Source of the DNA: Gemmatimonadota bacterium
GTDB lineage: Bacteria; Gemmatimonadota; Gemmatimonadetes; Gemmatimonadales; Gemmatimonadaceae
DNA: 33,529 nt
Direction: 5' to 3'
NCBI GenBank assembly: GCA_028287225.1
Contig: JAQBPZ010000382.1
Coordinates: 1 to 33,529 of the forward strand
The translations under genes and the position numbers were made by a program. The notes beneath the pieces are model-generated. The model made no database searches. It was given only the letters and a program-made list of their open reading frames with translations, and was not told where the DNA came from. Positions 16,568-26,665 of this stretch are shown here, piece by piece; within the stretch, counting starts at the first letter, position 1, and the number at the start of each line of letters is the position of its first letter.

Positions 16568-17271
16568 ATCAGCAGTTGTCCCATCTTCACGAGGTAGTAC
16601 TCGGCAGCGCCGAGCATGACGAGTGCGAACACCTTTTTTACCGTCACCATCCACGCACCAGCGCGAGGTAATCGCGCCAGTGACCCGCTCGACAGCCCAA
16701 CGACGATGAGCAGGGTGCACATCCCGATGGAGAAGGTGAGCAGGTAGAGAAAGCCCAGCGCGGCGCTGTGGGTCACCGTCACCCAGGTCAGCACCGCGGC
16801 CATCACCGGCGCCGAGCAGGGCGCGGCCACCAGCCCCGACATGGCCCCCATCCCGAACGCCCCCGAGAACCGGCCGGCGGTGCCCAGGTTGGCGGCGCGG
16901 GCCATGATACCCGCCGGCAGCCGTACCGGTACCACGTCCAGCATGCTGAGCCCCGCGAGGATCAGCACGTTCGCCATGGCGAAGTACAGCCAGGGATTGG
17001 TGCTGACGCTCCCGAACAGCGTCCCGGTGAGGCCCGCGAACACCCCGAGTGCCGAGTACACGAGCGCCAGGCCAAGGACGTAGGTGAGCGTCAGGAGCAC
17101 CGGCCGGACGCGGGACGCCGGCTCCCCGGCCGCCTGCCCGCCCACGATCGCGGCGGTGATCGGGATCATCGGGTAGACGCACGGCGTGAGGCTCGTCACC
17201 ACCCCACCCAGGAACAGCGCGGGAAGGGCGAGGGCGGGATTGCCGTTCAGAAGCTGGGCGAGATCGGACAC
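16564..17271 (-). CDS. CcdA/DsbD transmembrane-domain thiol-disulfide electron carrier
   Basis: About 235 residues with six or seven membrane helices. The two reactive cysteines of the DsbD-beta/CcdA family are in the usual places: TSLTPCVYPMIPIT near the first helix and AAPCSAPVMA in the fourth. It carries reducing equivalents from cytosolic thioredoxin across the membrane. GTG 17271 gives MSDLAQLLNGNP; longer in-frame starts extend into the repeat region and are unlikely. The last base triplet overlaps the TlpA start (ATGA). Together the two genes form a split DsbD-like system. Confidence 0.9.
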   Translation of the reverse strand: MSDLAQLLNGNPALALPALFLGGVVTSLTPCVYPMIPITAAIVGGQAAGEPASRVRPVLLTLTYVLGLALVYSALGVFAGLTGTLFGSVSTNPWLYFAMANVLILAGLSMLDVVPVRLPAGIMARAANLGTAGRFSGAFGMGAMSGLVAAPCSAPVMAAVLTWVTVTHSAALGFLYLLTFSIGMCTLLIVVGLSSGSLARLPRAGAWMVTVKKVFALVMLGAAEYYLVKMGQLLI

Positions 17272-17362
17272 AGGGAGGGGTGCGGGATGCTGGAAGCTAC
17301 CGGAAACGATGCCACAAGGCAGCGTTCGGTGCCCGAGCTCGTCTCGCCCTTCATCCCTTTCA

Positions 17363-17503
17363 GTACGCGACTTTCGCCGAATGGGTGGCGAATCCTCGCG
17401 ATTTCCTCCTCGGGGAGCACGTGGAGGCAAGGTGAATCAGGGGTGAGCGGCTGCCCGGATGTGATCATGAAAATTCGCCACCCATTCGGTGAAAGTCGCG
17501 TAC
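17363..17503. repeat. Family C palindrome (copy C1) with 31-bp arms
   Basis: The arms at 17363-17393 and 17473-17503 start and end with GTAC and contain CGCGACTTTC and GAATGGGTGGCGAAT. They match at 30 of 31 positions. The 79-nt loop has weak internal pairing. It sits between two divergent genes, about 90 nt from the CcdA start and 78 nt from the start at 17581. The rest of the 17272-17580 gap shows no further feature apart from the ribosome site GGGAG at about 17571. Confidence 0.92.
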
Positions 17504-17580
17504 GCAGACCGGGAAGGGGAGGGGAAGCGTTAACTCCTCGAGCGCTCGATCGTCTTCCCTGTACCCCAGCCGGGAGTCCG

Positions 17581-18396
17581 ATGTCGTTTCGCGCCCGTAC
17601 GCCGCTCCTGCTCGCCGTGGTCATGGCCCTCATCGGGCTGCTGACGCTCGCGACACGCGTCCGGGCGCAGGCGCCGGCGCACGTCCACCCCGCCGAGCCG
17701 TCCGACTCTCTGCGCGCCGTGGCCGCGGGGGCAGTGGAGGCCGCGCTCGCGCGGAATGCGGCGCTCCACATGGAGGTGACGCCGGTCATCAAGGGCGACG
17801 CCGCGGATTCGGCGAAGGCCGCGCGGATCGCCCGCGAGCTGCGCGCCGCCCTGGCGCCGTTCAGGGACACCGCCGCCGCCGTCGCCGCCGGGTACCGGAT
17901 GTTCGCGCCGCAGCTCGGGACCCAGCGCCTGTACCACTTCACGAACAAGTGGCGCGCCGTGCAGGAGGGCTTCCGGTTCGACGCCACGCGTCCCACGTCG
18001 CTTCTATATACCAGGGGAGTGGACGGCAAGCTCTCCCTCGTGGGGGCGATGTATACGGCGCCCACCCGCTTCGGCTACGACCGGCTGGATGCGCGCGTCC
18101 CGCTCAGCGTCGCCCGCTGGCACCGGCACGTGAACTGGTGCACGCCGCCGCGCGGCAAGACGGCACGCTGGCTCGAGCGCCGGGATGGCGCGCCGGTGTT
18201 CGGTCCCGAGAGCCCGATCGCCACGAAGGCCGAATGCACCGCGGCCGGCGGCGTCTTCCACGCGAAGCTGTTCGGCTGGATGCTGCATGCCAACGTCGTC
18301 ACCGGCACCGACGCGATCACGATCTGGGGCGACGATCACGCCGCCCACGCGATGCACGATGGCATGACGATGGACGCCATACACCCGATGCCATAG
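17581..18396 (+). CDS. Secreted protein of unknown function, His-rich C-terminus
   Basis: A 271-residue protein with a signal peptide (residues 1-30, ALIGLLTLATRVRAQ). The mature part has an alanine-rich helical stretch (about 45-105), then FRDTAAAVAAGYRMFAP, LYHFTNKW, a RPTSLLYTR segment, RWHRHVNWC and FGWMLHAN. The end is crowded with His and Met (DDHAAHAMHDGMTMDAIHPM), which could bind a metal. Two cysteines around residues 186 and 219 may form a disulfide. I recognise the layout only as a conserved hypothetical periplasmic protein. GGGAG lies 5 nt before ATG 17581. A family B element follows the stop. Confidence 0.8.
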   Translation: MSFRARTPLLLAVVMALIGLLTLATRVRAQAPAHVHPAEPSDSLRAVAAGAVEAALARNAALHMEVTPVIKGDAADSAKAARIARELRAALAPFRDTAAAVAAGYRMFAPQLGTQRLYHFTNKWRAVQEGFRFDATRPTSLLYTRGVDGKLSLVGAMYTAPTRFGYDRLDARVPLSVARWHRHVNWCTPPRGKTARWLERRDGAPVFGPESPIATKAECTAAGGVFHAKLFGWMLHANVVTGTDAITIWGDDHAAHAMHDGMTMDAIHPMP

Positions 18397-18423
18397 CGGC
18401 TCCCTGTCTGGTCGCTCCCCGTC

Positions 18424-18660
18424 TGGTCCCTCAGTCGAAGGGGAGAAACGATTGAACGGAGGGGACTGACCAGAACGGATACGGCACAGTGCCATCCCTC
18501 GGGCTGACTCCGCACGCAGGGTACAGCGCCATACCCTCAAAACTCCCATGAGTTGTGGATGCTGCAGGGCCTGGATCGGTGCGCCGTGGCCGACCGAGGG
18601 AAGTATCCGTCCTGGTCAGTCCCCTCCGCTCGATCGTGTGCTCCCTTCGACCGAGTGACC
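18424..18660. repeat. Family B nested palindrome (copy B2)
   Basis: Arms 18424-18480 and 18605-18660 pair over about 57 nt, with CTCAGTCGAAGGGG, AACGATTGAACGGAGG and GGACTGACCAG. The inner part (CTCGGGCTGACTCC to GGCCGACCGA) matches the reverse complement of B1 almost base for base. The core hairpin is around CCCTCAAAACTCCC and GAGTTGTGGATGC. It fills most of the 18397-18774 gap. Beyond it only an AGGAG at 18753 is seen. Confidence 0.93.
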
Positions 18661-18774
18661 AGCAGGCGGCAATGGTGCCTGCCCGCTCGCCGGTCGGCTC
18701 AGTGAATGGGACTAATTGTCTCATGAACACCAGAAAAGCCCGATCTTCTCTCAGGAGCGTGCCGTGCGTCGAGA

Positions 18775-21700
18775 ATGAGACGACACATGGCAACAGGCGA
18801 CGACAAGGGGATCGGGCAGGTGCGGCAGTTGCAGCCCTCGGAACGGTACATCGTGGAGACGGCGCTCCGGGACTCCGAGGCGCGCCATGAGCTCCTGTTT
18901 CACAGTGCGCCCGGGCCCATGTGGGTGCTGGACGTGGAGTCCATGGCGATCCACGCCGTGAACGACGCGGCGCTGGCGCAGTACGGGTACAGCCGCGACG
19001 AGTTCCTCCAGCTGACCCTCCGCGACCTGCGCACCCCGGGCTCCCGTGCCGCCTTCTGGCGCGTCCAGCGGGCCATGCTCGCCGGACAGGACGTGCACGG
19101 CATCTACAAGCACCGCCGACGCGACGGCTCCGTGCTCGACGTCGAGGTCCGCACCAGCACCCTTCCCATCGGCGACGGGCGCCTGCGCCTCATCCTCGCC
19201 ACCGACGTCACCGAGCCGAAGCGCGGCGCCGATTCCGCGCGCTTCCTCGACAAGGCCAGCGGCATCCTCATGGCCTCGCTCGAGCACGATTTTCTCTGCC
19301 GCAACCTCGCCACCCTCGCCGTCCCCGCCCTCGGCGACTGGTGCGTGGTGCATCGCCACATGGACGGTGACACGCTCGCGCTCTGCGGCTACGCGCACGC
19401 GCTCCCGGCCGGCCAGGCGCTCATCGGCGAGCTGTTCGACGACCGCGTGCGCCCCGCGGCCGGCACGCCCCTCCATCGCGCGTGGCGCGACGCCAGCGTC
19501 ATCGAGCTCACCGGCGCGGCGGCGTACGCTGCCGTCAGCGCGTCGCTCGGCGAGCCCAGCGCCGAACGCCTCCGGCTGCTGACCATCGAGGCGGTGCTCT
19601 TCGTCCCCATCATCGGGCGTGGAGGCACGCTCGGCGTCCTCGAGTGCGTGATGGGCGGCACGGAGCGCTCGTTCGACGCCGCCACCCGCGCCCTCGCCAT
19701 CGCCCTCGCGGAGCGGGCCGCGCTCGCGATGGGCAACGCGCTCCGGTATGCCGATGCGCGCGCCGCGGCCATCGCACGCGTCGCACCGGTGCCGCAGTCG
19801 CACGACGCGGCGCAGTCGGCGGCGTGGATGGCCGAGAGCATTCCCGACGGGTACATGGCCCTCGACGCCACGTGGACCCTCACCTACGCGAACAGCGAGG
19901 CCGAGCGGATCTTCGGCCGGCCGCGCGAGGAGCTGGTGGGCCACACGCTGTGGACGCTCTTCCCCGAGGCGGTCGGCAGCGTCTTCGAGGTGGAATACCG
20001 CCGCGCCCGCGACGAGCAGCGCCCCGTGATGTTCGAGGCGTACTACCAGGGGCTCGACATGTGGTTCGAGGTGCACGCGCGCCCCACCCCGCAGACGCTC
20101 GCCGTCTTCTTCCGGGACATCACGCGCCACCGCCGCGCGCTGGCGCGCCAGGCGGAAGACGAGGCGCAGTACCGGGACCTGGTGGAGTCGGCCAACGACC
20201 TGATTCACATGCTCTCGCCCGACGGCCGCGTCCTCTACGCCAACCGCGCATGGCGTGACACCCTGGGCTACACGGAGGAGGAAGTCCGGAAGCTCACCGT
20301 CGCACGGGTGGTGGCGCCGGAATCGCTCGCGCTGTCGCTGTCACGTCAGGCCGAGGCGATGAAGGGGGGCACGCCGAGGGATACGGACCTCACCGTGGTC
20401 CGAAAGGACGGCACGCGCCTGGTGGTCCGCGGGCGCAGCAACTGGCGCTTCGTCGACGGCGTGCCGGTGAACACCCGCAGCATCTACCGTGACGTGACCG
20501 CCGAGGTGCAGGCGCGCGAGCTGCTGGCCCGGGCGCAGCGCACCGAGGCGTCCGCCTATCGTGCGAAGACTGCCTTCCTCGATCGCATGAGCCACGAGAT
20601 GCGCACGCCGCTCACCGCGGTGCTGGGCTTCGCGGGCATCCTCGAGCACAACCGCGCCGGCACCCTCTCGGCGCGCGAGGTGGACTTCGCACGCCGCATC
20701 GGCGTGCAGGCGCGCACGCTGCTCGGGCTGATCGAGGACGTGCTCGCGTACGCCGACATCGAGGCGCGGCGCGTCGACCTCCTCGTCACCCGGGTGGATG
20801 TGCACGCGCTCCTCCGGGAAGTGACGTCGCTCTACCGCGAGGATGCGGCGCGCGCCACCGTCGAGCTGTCCCTGGAGCTGCCCGACGAGCCAGTGGAGGT
20901 GGAGACCGATCGCACGGTGCTGCAACGCGTGATGCGCTACCTGTTGAGCGACGCGGTTCCGCGCGCGGAGGGCGGGCGCGTCGTCGTGCGGCTCGCGCCG
21001 CCCGCCGAGGGCGGGACGTACACGATCACCGTGCGCGCCGAGTCGCGTGACGCCGACCTGCACGCGGGCACGCCGGTGGACGCCACACAGCCGGCCGAGC
21101 TCTCGCTGACGATCGCCGAATCGCTCGCCGCCCTGCTCGGCTTTCCGCTGACGCTGCGGCAGCTGGGGCGCGGCATCACCGAGAGCACCGTGCGCCTGGG
21201 TGGGGAGACGGCGCGCCCGGTGGCGTCGGGCGACAACAGCGCGAAGACGCTGCATGCGATCCTCGTCGCGTCGCCCCTGCCGATCATCGCGTTCGATCCC
21301 GACTGGACCGTGCGCGTCTGGAATGAGGCGGCGGAGGCGCTCTACGGGTGGACGCCGCGAGATGTCATCGAGCGGCGGCTGCCGATGCTGCGCGGGGAGG
21401 ACGACGAGGCGTTCCGCGCGCTGCTGCGGCAGGCGCTCGAGGCGCCGCGCGGCATTGCCGACGTGCCCGCCGTGCACCGGCGGAAGGACGGCACGGTGGT
21501 GGACGTGCACGTCTCGCTCGCGCCGCTCCGCGCGCCCGACGGGCGACTGCGCGGGTTTCTCGGCATCGTCACCGACGTCTCGGAGCGCACCCGGCTGGCC
21601 GACGAGCTGCGGCAGGCCCAGCGGATGGAAGTCATCGGCCGGCTCGCGGGCGGGATCGCGCACGACTTCAACAACCTGCTCACCGTCATCTCGACGCACG

Positions 21701-22701
21701 CGCAGTTCCTGATGCAGGACCTGCCCGCCGAGAGCCCGCTGATGGAGGACGCGGAGGCGATCCAGGAGAGCTCGGCGCGCGCGGCCGCGCTCACGCGTCA
21801 GCTGCTCCTCTTCACGCGCAGGCAGTCGCCGATCCGTCGGCTGGTGGACCTCAACACGATGCTCGCGAACGTCGACCGCATCCTGCGTCGCATGCTCGGG
21901 TCGCACGTGGAGTTCGTGACCCTGCCGTTCCGCGTCGGCGTGTGCGTGGAGGCGGACCCGGGGCAGATCGAGCAGGTCATGATGAACCTCATCCTCAACG
22001 CGCGCGACGCGATGCCGTCGGGCGGCGCGCTGGTGGCGGAGGTGGGCAAGAGCGAGGAGGGGGGCCGCCACTTCGCGACGCTGACCGTGAGCGACACCGG
22101 CATCGGCATGGATGCCGCGACGCAGGAGCGGATCTACGAGCCGTTCTTCACCACGAAGGGGCCGGATCGCGGGACCGGGCTGGGGCTCGCGACGGTCTAC
22201 AGCATCGTGACGGAGTCGGGTGGAGGGATCGACGTGGACAGCCAGCCGGGCGTCGGGACGACGTTCAGGGTGCGCTTCCCGCTGGCCGAGGGGGCGATCC
22301 CGTCCCCCGTCGCTGCGGATGACGAGGGCTCCCTGCTCGGCGCGGAGACCGTGCTGCTGGTGGAGGATCAGGATGCCGTGCGGACCGTGGCGGCGCGCGC
22401 GCTCCGCGCGTACGGGTACACCGTGCTGCTGGCGCGCCATGGCCGGGATGCGCTGGAGGTGCTGCGGACCGCGCCGGCGGTGCACCTGCTGCTCACGGAC
22501 CTGATGATGCCGGAGATGTCGGGCAGCGAGCTCGCGGAGCATGTGCGGGCCCTGCGGCCCGAGGTGCGCATCCTGTTCATGTCCGGCTACTCGGAGACGC
22601 CGGTGTCGCTGACCGATGGACATGCGGACATCCCGCTGGTGCGGAAGCCCTTCGCGGGCGACACGCTGGCGCGCGCGGTTCGGGAGGCGCTGGACGCCTA
22701 G
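18775..22701 (+). CDS. Hybrid sensor histidine kinase with two kinase modules and a receiver
   Basis: A 1308-residue protein without membrane segments. Approximate order: PAS (30-145), GAF-like (150-320), PAS (340-455), PAS (460-585), HisKA with His607 (MSHEMRTPL), a degenerate ATPase-like region (690-810), PAS (820-945), a second HisKA with His963 (GIAHDFNNLL), an intact HATPase (N-box MMNLILNARDAMPSG, Asn1075; DTGIGMD; GTGLGLATV) and a receiver with phosphoacceptor Asp1242 (LLLTDLMMPEMSG). The first ATPase has YLLSDAV where the N-box asparagine should be (Asp726) and no GxGxG lid, so it is probably inactive. The protein likely integrates cytosolic signals and passes phosphate to its own receiver and a separate regulator. 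ATG 18775 or 18787 could be the start. Confidence 0.93.
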   Translation: MRRHMATGDDKGIGQVRQLQPSERYIVETALRDSEARHELLFHSAPGPMWVLDVESMAIHAVNDAALAQYGYSRDEFLQLTLRDLRTPGSRAAFWRVQRAMLAGQDVHGIYKHRRRDGSVLDVEVRTSTLPIGDGRLRLILATDVTEPKRGADSARFLDKASGILMASLEHDFLCRNLATLAVPALGDWCVVHRHMDGDTLALCGYAHALPAGQALIGELFDDRVRPAAGTPLHRAWRDASVIELTGAAAYAAVSASLGEPSAERLRLLTIEAVLFVPIIGRGGTLGVLECVMGGTERSFDAATRALAIALAERAALAMGNALRYADARAAAIARVAPVPQSHDAAQSAAWMAESIPDGYMALDATWTLTYANSEAERIFGRPREELVGHTLWTLFPEAVGSVFEVEYRRARDEQRPVMFEAYYQGLDMWFEVHARPTPQTLAVFFRDITRHRRALARQAEDEAQYRDLVESANDLIHMLSPDGRVLYANRAWRDTLGYTEEEVRKLTVARVVAPESLALSLSRQAEAMKGGTPRDTDLTVVRKDGTRLVVRGRSNWRFVDGVPVNTRSIYRDVTAEVQARELLARAQRTEASAYRAKTAFLDRMSHEMRTPLTAVLGFAGILEHNRAGTLSAREVDFARRIGVQARTLLGLIEDVLAYADIEARRVDLLVTRVDVHALLREVTSLYREDAARATVELSLELPDEPVEVETDRTVLQRVMRYLLSDAVPRAEGGRVVVRLAPPAEGGTYTITVRAESRDADLHAGTPVDATQPAELSLTIAESLAALLGFPLTLRQLGRGITESTVRLGGETARPVASGDNSAKTLHAILVASPLPIIAFDPDWTVRVWNEAAEALYGWTPRDVIERRLPMLRGEDDEAFRALLRQALEAPRGIADVPAVHRRKDGTVVDVHVSLAPLRAPDGRLRGFLGIVTDVSERTRLADELRQAQRMEVIGRLAGGIAHDFNNLLTVISTHAQFLMQDLPAESPLMEDAEAIQESSARAAALTRQLLLFTRRQSPIRRLVDLNTMLANVDRILRRMLGSHVEFVTLPFRVGVCVEADPGQIEQVMMNLILNARDAMPSGGALVAEVGKSEEGGRHFATLTVSDTGIGMDAATQERIYEPFFTTKGPDRGTGLGLATVYSIVTESGGGIDVDSQPGVGTTFRVRFPLAEGAIPSPVAADDEGSLLGAETVLLVEDQDAVRTVAARALRAYGYTVLLARHGRDALEVLRTAPAVHLLLTDLMMPEMSGSELAEHVRALRPEVRILFMSGYSETPVSLTDGHADIPLVRKPFAGDTLARAVREALDA

Positions 22702-22710
22702 CCTGGCGGT

Positions 22711-23272
22711 GGCTGGCCACTCAGCCTCGAGCACTCCCGCGCTCGCCATCTCCTGTTCAACTGCGTCGTCCTCTCCTGTTCAACAGCTTCAACACAGAGG
22801 ACGCGGAGGAACTGCAACAGCCGCGGAGGGACGCGGAGGTCGGGCGGGCTACTGATGGAATGGAAAGGTCCAGCCGGACCTGGAGAGCGTATCGTTTCTG
22901 GGGGGTGCGCCACGTGAAGCTGTGCTTGGCGCACTCCCAAAACACCCCCGCTCTGCACTTCACATGAACTTGTTTGGCCAGGACGGAGCTCGTCGCCGCC
23001 TCTGCGTCCCTCCGCGGCTGTTGCAGTTCCTCTGCGTCCTCTGTGTTGAAGCTGTTGCCAAGTACGAGATTGAAGCTCTTGCCAAGCACGAGGTTCAGGC
23101 CTTCTCGCGTCGGGAACGAGCCGTGCGTTCGAATGGATGGGGCGGACCAGAACGGATGCAGCACCTGGTTGTCCTTCACGCTGCTCAGACCGTGGCCGGC
23201 TGAGGGAAGCATCCGTCCAGATCCGTCTCCTCCGTTCGATCGTTTGTCCCCCTTCGACTGAGTGGCCAGCCA
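22711..23272. repeat. Composite palindrome: family B element interrupted by a family A element
   Basis: The ends are GGCTGGCCACTCAG (22711) and CTGAGTGGCCAGCC (23271), the outer ends of family B. The right side continues with a full B arm (CCGTTCGATCGTTTGTCCCCCTTCGACTGAG). On the left the B arm stops after 15 nt and resumes about 400 bp later (GTTCGAATGGATGGGGCGGACCAGAACGGATGC, starting about 23127). The intervening stretch contains a family A palindrome. It fills the convergent gap 22702-23285. Confidence 0.8.
22781..23057. repeat. Family A-type palindrome nested in the composite element, 60-bp arms
   Basis: Arms 22781-22840 (CAACAGCTTCAACACAGAGG start) and 22998-23057 are complementary over 60 nt with about three mismatches. 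The arms add the module CTGCAACAGCCGCGGAGGGA, not seen in the other A copies. The loop holds two more hairpins: AGGTCC-AGCC-GGACCT, and GTGCGCCA...TGGCGCAC with CACCCCC runs on either side. Confidence 0.93.
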
Positions 23273-23285
23273 ACGCGACAAGCGC

Positions 23286-24194
23286 TCAGCGCGAGGGAGC
23301 CGAACGGAGGCGCAGGAGCAGGTCGCGTGTGGTTCCCTGGTCCGTGATGAGCAGGAGGATGCGCCACCGGTCCGTCCCTTCGGATTTCTCCAGCGTCGCC
23401 GCGGCCATCGCAGCATTGGCGAGGGGCGCGGCGGTCCTTGCCCAGCCGAGCGATTCGAGCTGTGCCGTGTAGTGGGCGAGCAGCTTGTCCGCCGGGATCG
23501 TCGTCGTCATGGTGAGCTGCGAGCTGACCTCGCCGCCCGACGCGTAGGTCCGCGAGCCCTGCTTCTGCTCGACGCCGGCAGGCGGCGTGAGCGTGGGGAG
23601 ATCGACCGGCGTGCCACTCGCGGTCTGCAGTCCGATCGGGATTCGGCGCACATGGCTCGTGGTGTCGCACACGGGGGAGAAGCTTCCATCGCCTCCCCTG
23701 TTGAGGACGACGTTCACCACCGTCCCCACACCGGCGGTGTCGCCGGTCCTGAGGAAGAGGTACTCGCCGCCGTGGCAGTAGACGCTGGCGGCCGGACGCT
23801 CCGGAGCCGGCTGGAACCCGCCCGGCACCGGGGGCTTCGGCGGCGCGAACCATCCGGCACGCTCGAGGACCGTTGCATATTGCGTGATTGCCGACGCGGG
23901 GCGCGCCGGGGTGTCGAAGGTGAGCGTCGTGAGCACCGCTGACGACGCGCCGCCGAGGACCCTGGCCGGCGCCGGGGGCAGGAGGGCCGCCGGCCAGTCG
24001 CCTGGCGCACGGTCCGCGGTGAACTCCAGCTCGCCCACGAATCCGGCGAGCAGCCCGGTTACGGACCGCACCACCTCGATGGGCACCATGCGCGGCGACG
24101 TGCGCGGCGACGTGCGTGTACCCTGGGCGACCAGCGGAGACGCCGGCGCCACGAGCGCGGCGAGGGTGAGCATGCAGCGTGTGGCGGCGTTCAT
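23286..24194 (-). CDS. Secreted protein of unknown function with an internal duplication
   Basis: A 302-residue protein with a signal peptide (residues 1-24, LAALVAPASPLVAQ). Two segments look like repeats of one module: AITQYATVLERAGWFAP (about 110-125) and LLAHYTAQLESLGWART (about 240-256). Each is a helix with the pattern Y-x3-L-x3-GW, followed or preceded by beta-type sequence. Two cysteines (YCHGGEYLFL; SPVCDTT) may bond. I cannot name the family. ATG 24194 is chosen because GGAG lies 5 nt upstream and the signal peptide starts right there; a longer frame is open but lacks such support. Family B elements stand on both sides. Confidence 0.75.
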   Translation of the reverse strand: MNAATRCMLTLAALVAPASPLVAQGTRTSPRTSPRMVPIEVVRSVTGLLAGFVGELEFTADRAPGDWPAALLPPAPARVLGGASSAVLTTLTFDTPARPASAITQYATVLERAGWFAPPKPPVPGGFQPAPERPAASVYCHGGEYLFLRTGDTAGVGTVVNVVLNRGGDGSFSPVCDTTSHVRRIPIGLQTASGTPVDLPTLTPPAGVEQKQGSRTYASGGEVSSQLTMTTTIPADKLLAHYTAQLESLGWARTAAPLANAAMAAATLEKSEGTDRWRILLLITDQGTTRDLLLRLRSAPSR

Positions 24195-24322
24195 GGTTTC
24201 TCCGGTGGTGACATGCGGAGCTGAACGCTCCCTCGTTCGTCGCGAGTGCGCAAGGCGCGTCGTCTCGTCCCAGTTCCCAGTCATCCTGAGAAACTTTTAA
24301 GGATGCGCTCATGGCCGTGCGG

Positions 24323-24556
24323 GGCTGGCCGCTCAGTCGAAGGGGGCAAACGATTCGACGGAGGGAATGGACCGGGACGGATGACACCTTCCGGCTGACT
24401 CCTCACGAAGGGGTACAGCGGCACATCCCCAAAAACTCTCGTGAGTTTGGATGCTGCCGGGCCTGGACCGGCGCGCCGTGGCCGGCTGAGGGAAGGATCC
24501 GTCCTGCTCCGTCCCCTCCGTCGAATCGTTTGCCCCCTTCGGCTGAGGGACCAGCC
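24323..24556. repeat. Family B nested palindrome (copy B3)
   Basis: Arms 24323-24382 and 24497-24556 pair over about 60 nt. Both read ATTCGACGG where B1 has ATCGAACGG, so the two arms of each copy agree with each other more than with other copies. The core hairpin pairs GGCAGCATCCAAACTCAC with CTCTCGTGAG and AAAAACTC on the other strand side. Same orientation as B2. It fills the divergent gap before the small protein gene at 24637. Confidence 0.93.
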
Positions 24557-24636
24557 GAGCGCCATCGAGGCGAAGAGCCCGGGCACGAAGCGTGAACTGA
24601 CGTACCGGGAGCGACCGACATCAACCGGAGGGCTCC

Positions 24637-24846
24637 ATGGCCGATCAGGACAGGCAGTCGAAGGACGAACCGTCCGCACGCGATGCATCCCGCGCCAACA
24701 GCGAGCAGAGCGGCTCCGAGGCCGGCGGAGCTGGCTCAGCCCGGTCGGCGGGGAGCGCCGACAATCCCCAGGACGGGAGCGACACCGGGGTAGCGGGCGC
24801 GTCCCGCCCCCGTGGGAAGACCGAGGATCCCGATATCACGCTGTAG
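24637..24846 (+). CDS. Small acidic, probably disordered protein
   Basis: A 69-residue protein made almost wholly of Ser, Ala, Gly, Asp, Glu, Arg and Gln, without hydrophobic core residues, so probably disordered. It ends GKTEDPDITL. A strong GGAGGG lies 4 nt before ATG 24637, which is the main evidence that it is translated. It precedes ettA by 137 nt on the same strand. No function can be given. It could be a false ORF in GC-rich DNA, but the ribosome site argues against that. Confidence 0.6.
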   Translation: MADQDRQSKDEPSARDASRANSEQSGSEAGGAGSARSAGSADNPQDGSDTGVAGASRPRGKTEDPDITL

Positions 24847-24983
24847 GGGCCGCATGGCCATGGCGGGACCGAACGGGCTCGACGTGCGGGGCGCGTGGGA
24901 TGACAGCGGGGGCATTAGATTCAGAGGCTGCACCCCGGCGCGACAGGCGCCCGGTGCCCGACCTCACCAGCAGACCCCGCCCC

Positions 24984-26654
<1,671 letters not shown>

Positions 26655-26665
26655 CTGGTCAGAGC

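Noticed and set aside
20341..22749. An 802-codon minus-strand frame opposite the hybrid kinase
   Set aside because: It is an antisense shadow; all kinase and receiver motifs are on the + strand.
23120..23150. tRNA T-arm-like GTTCGAATGG
   Set aside because: There is no acceptor or anticodon arm around it; it is part of the family B arm.
22757..23416. Open frames inside the composite palindrome
   Set aside because: They read through inverted repeats in both directions with similar peptide strings, and lack ribosome sites and domains.
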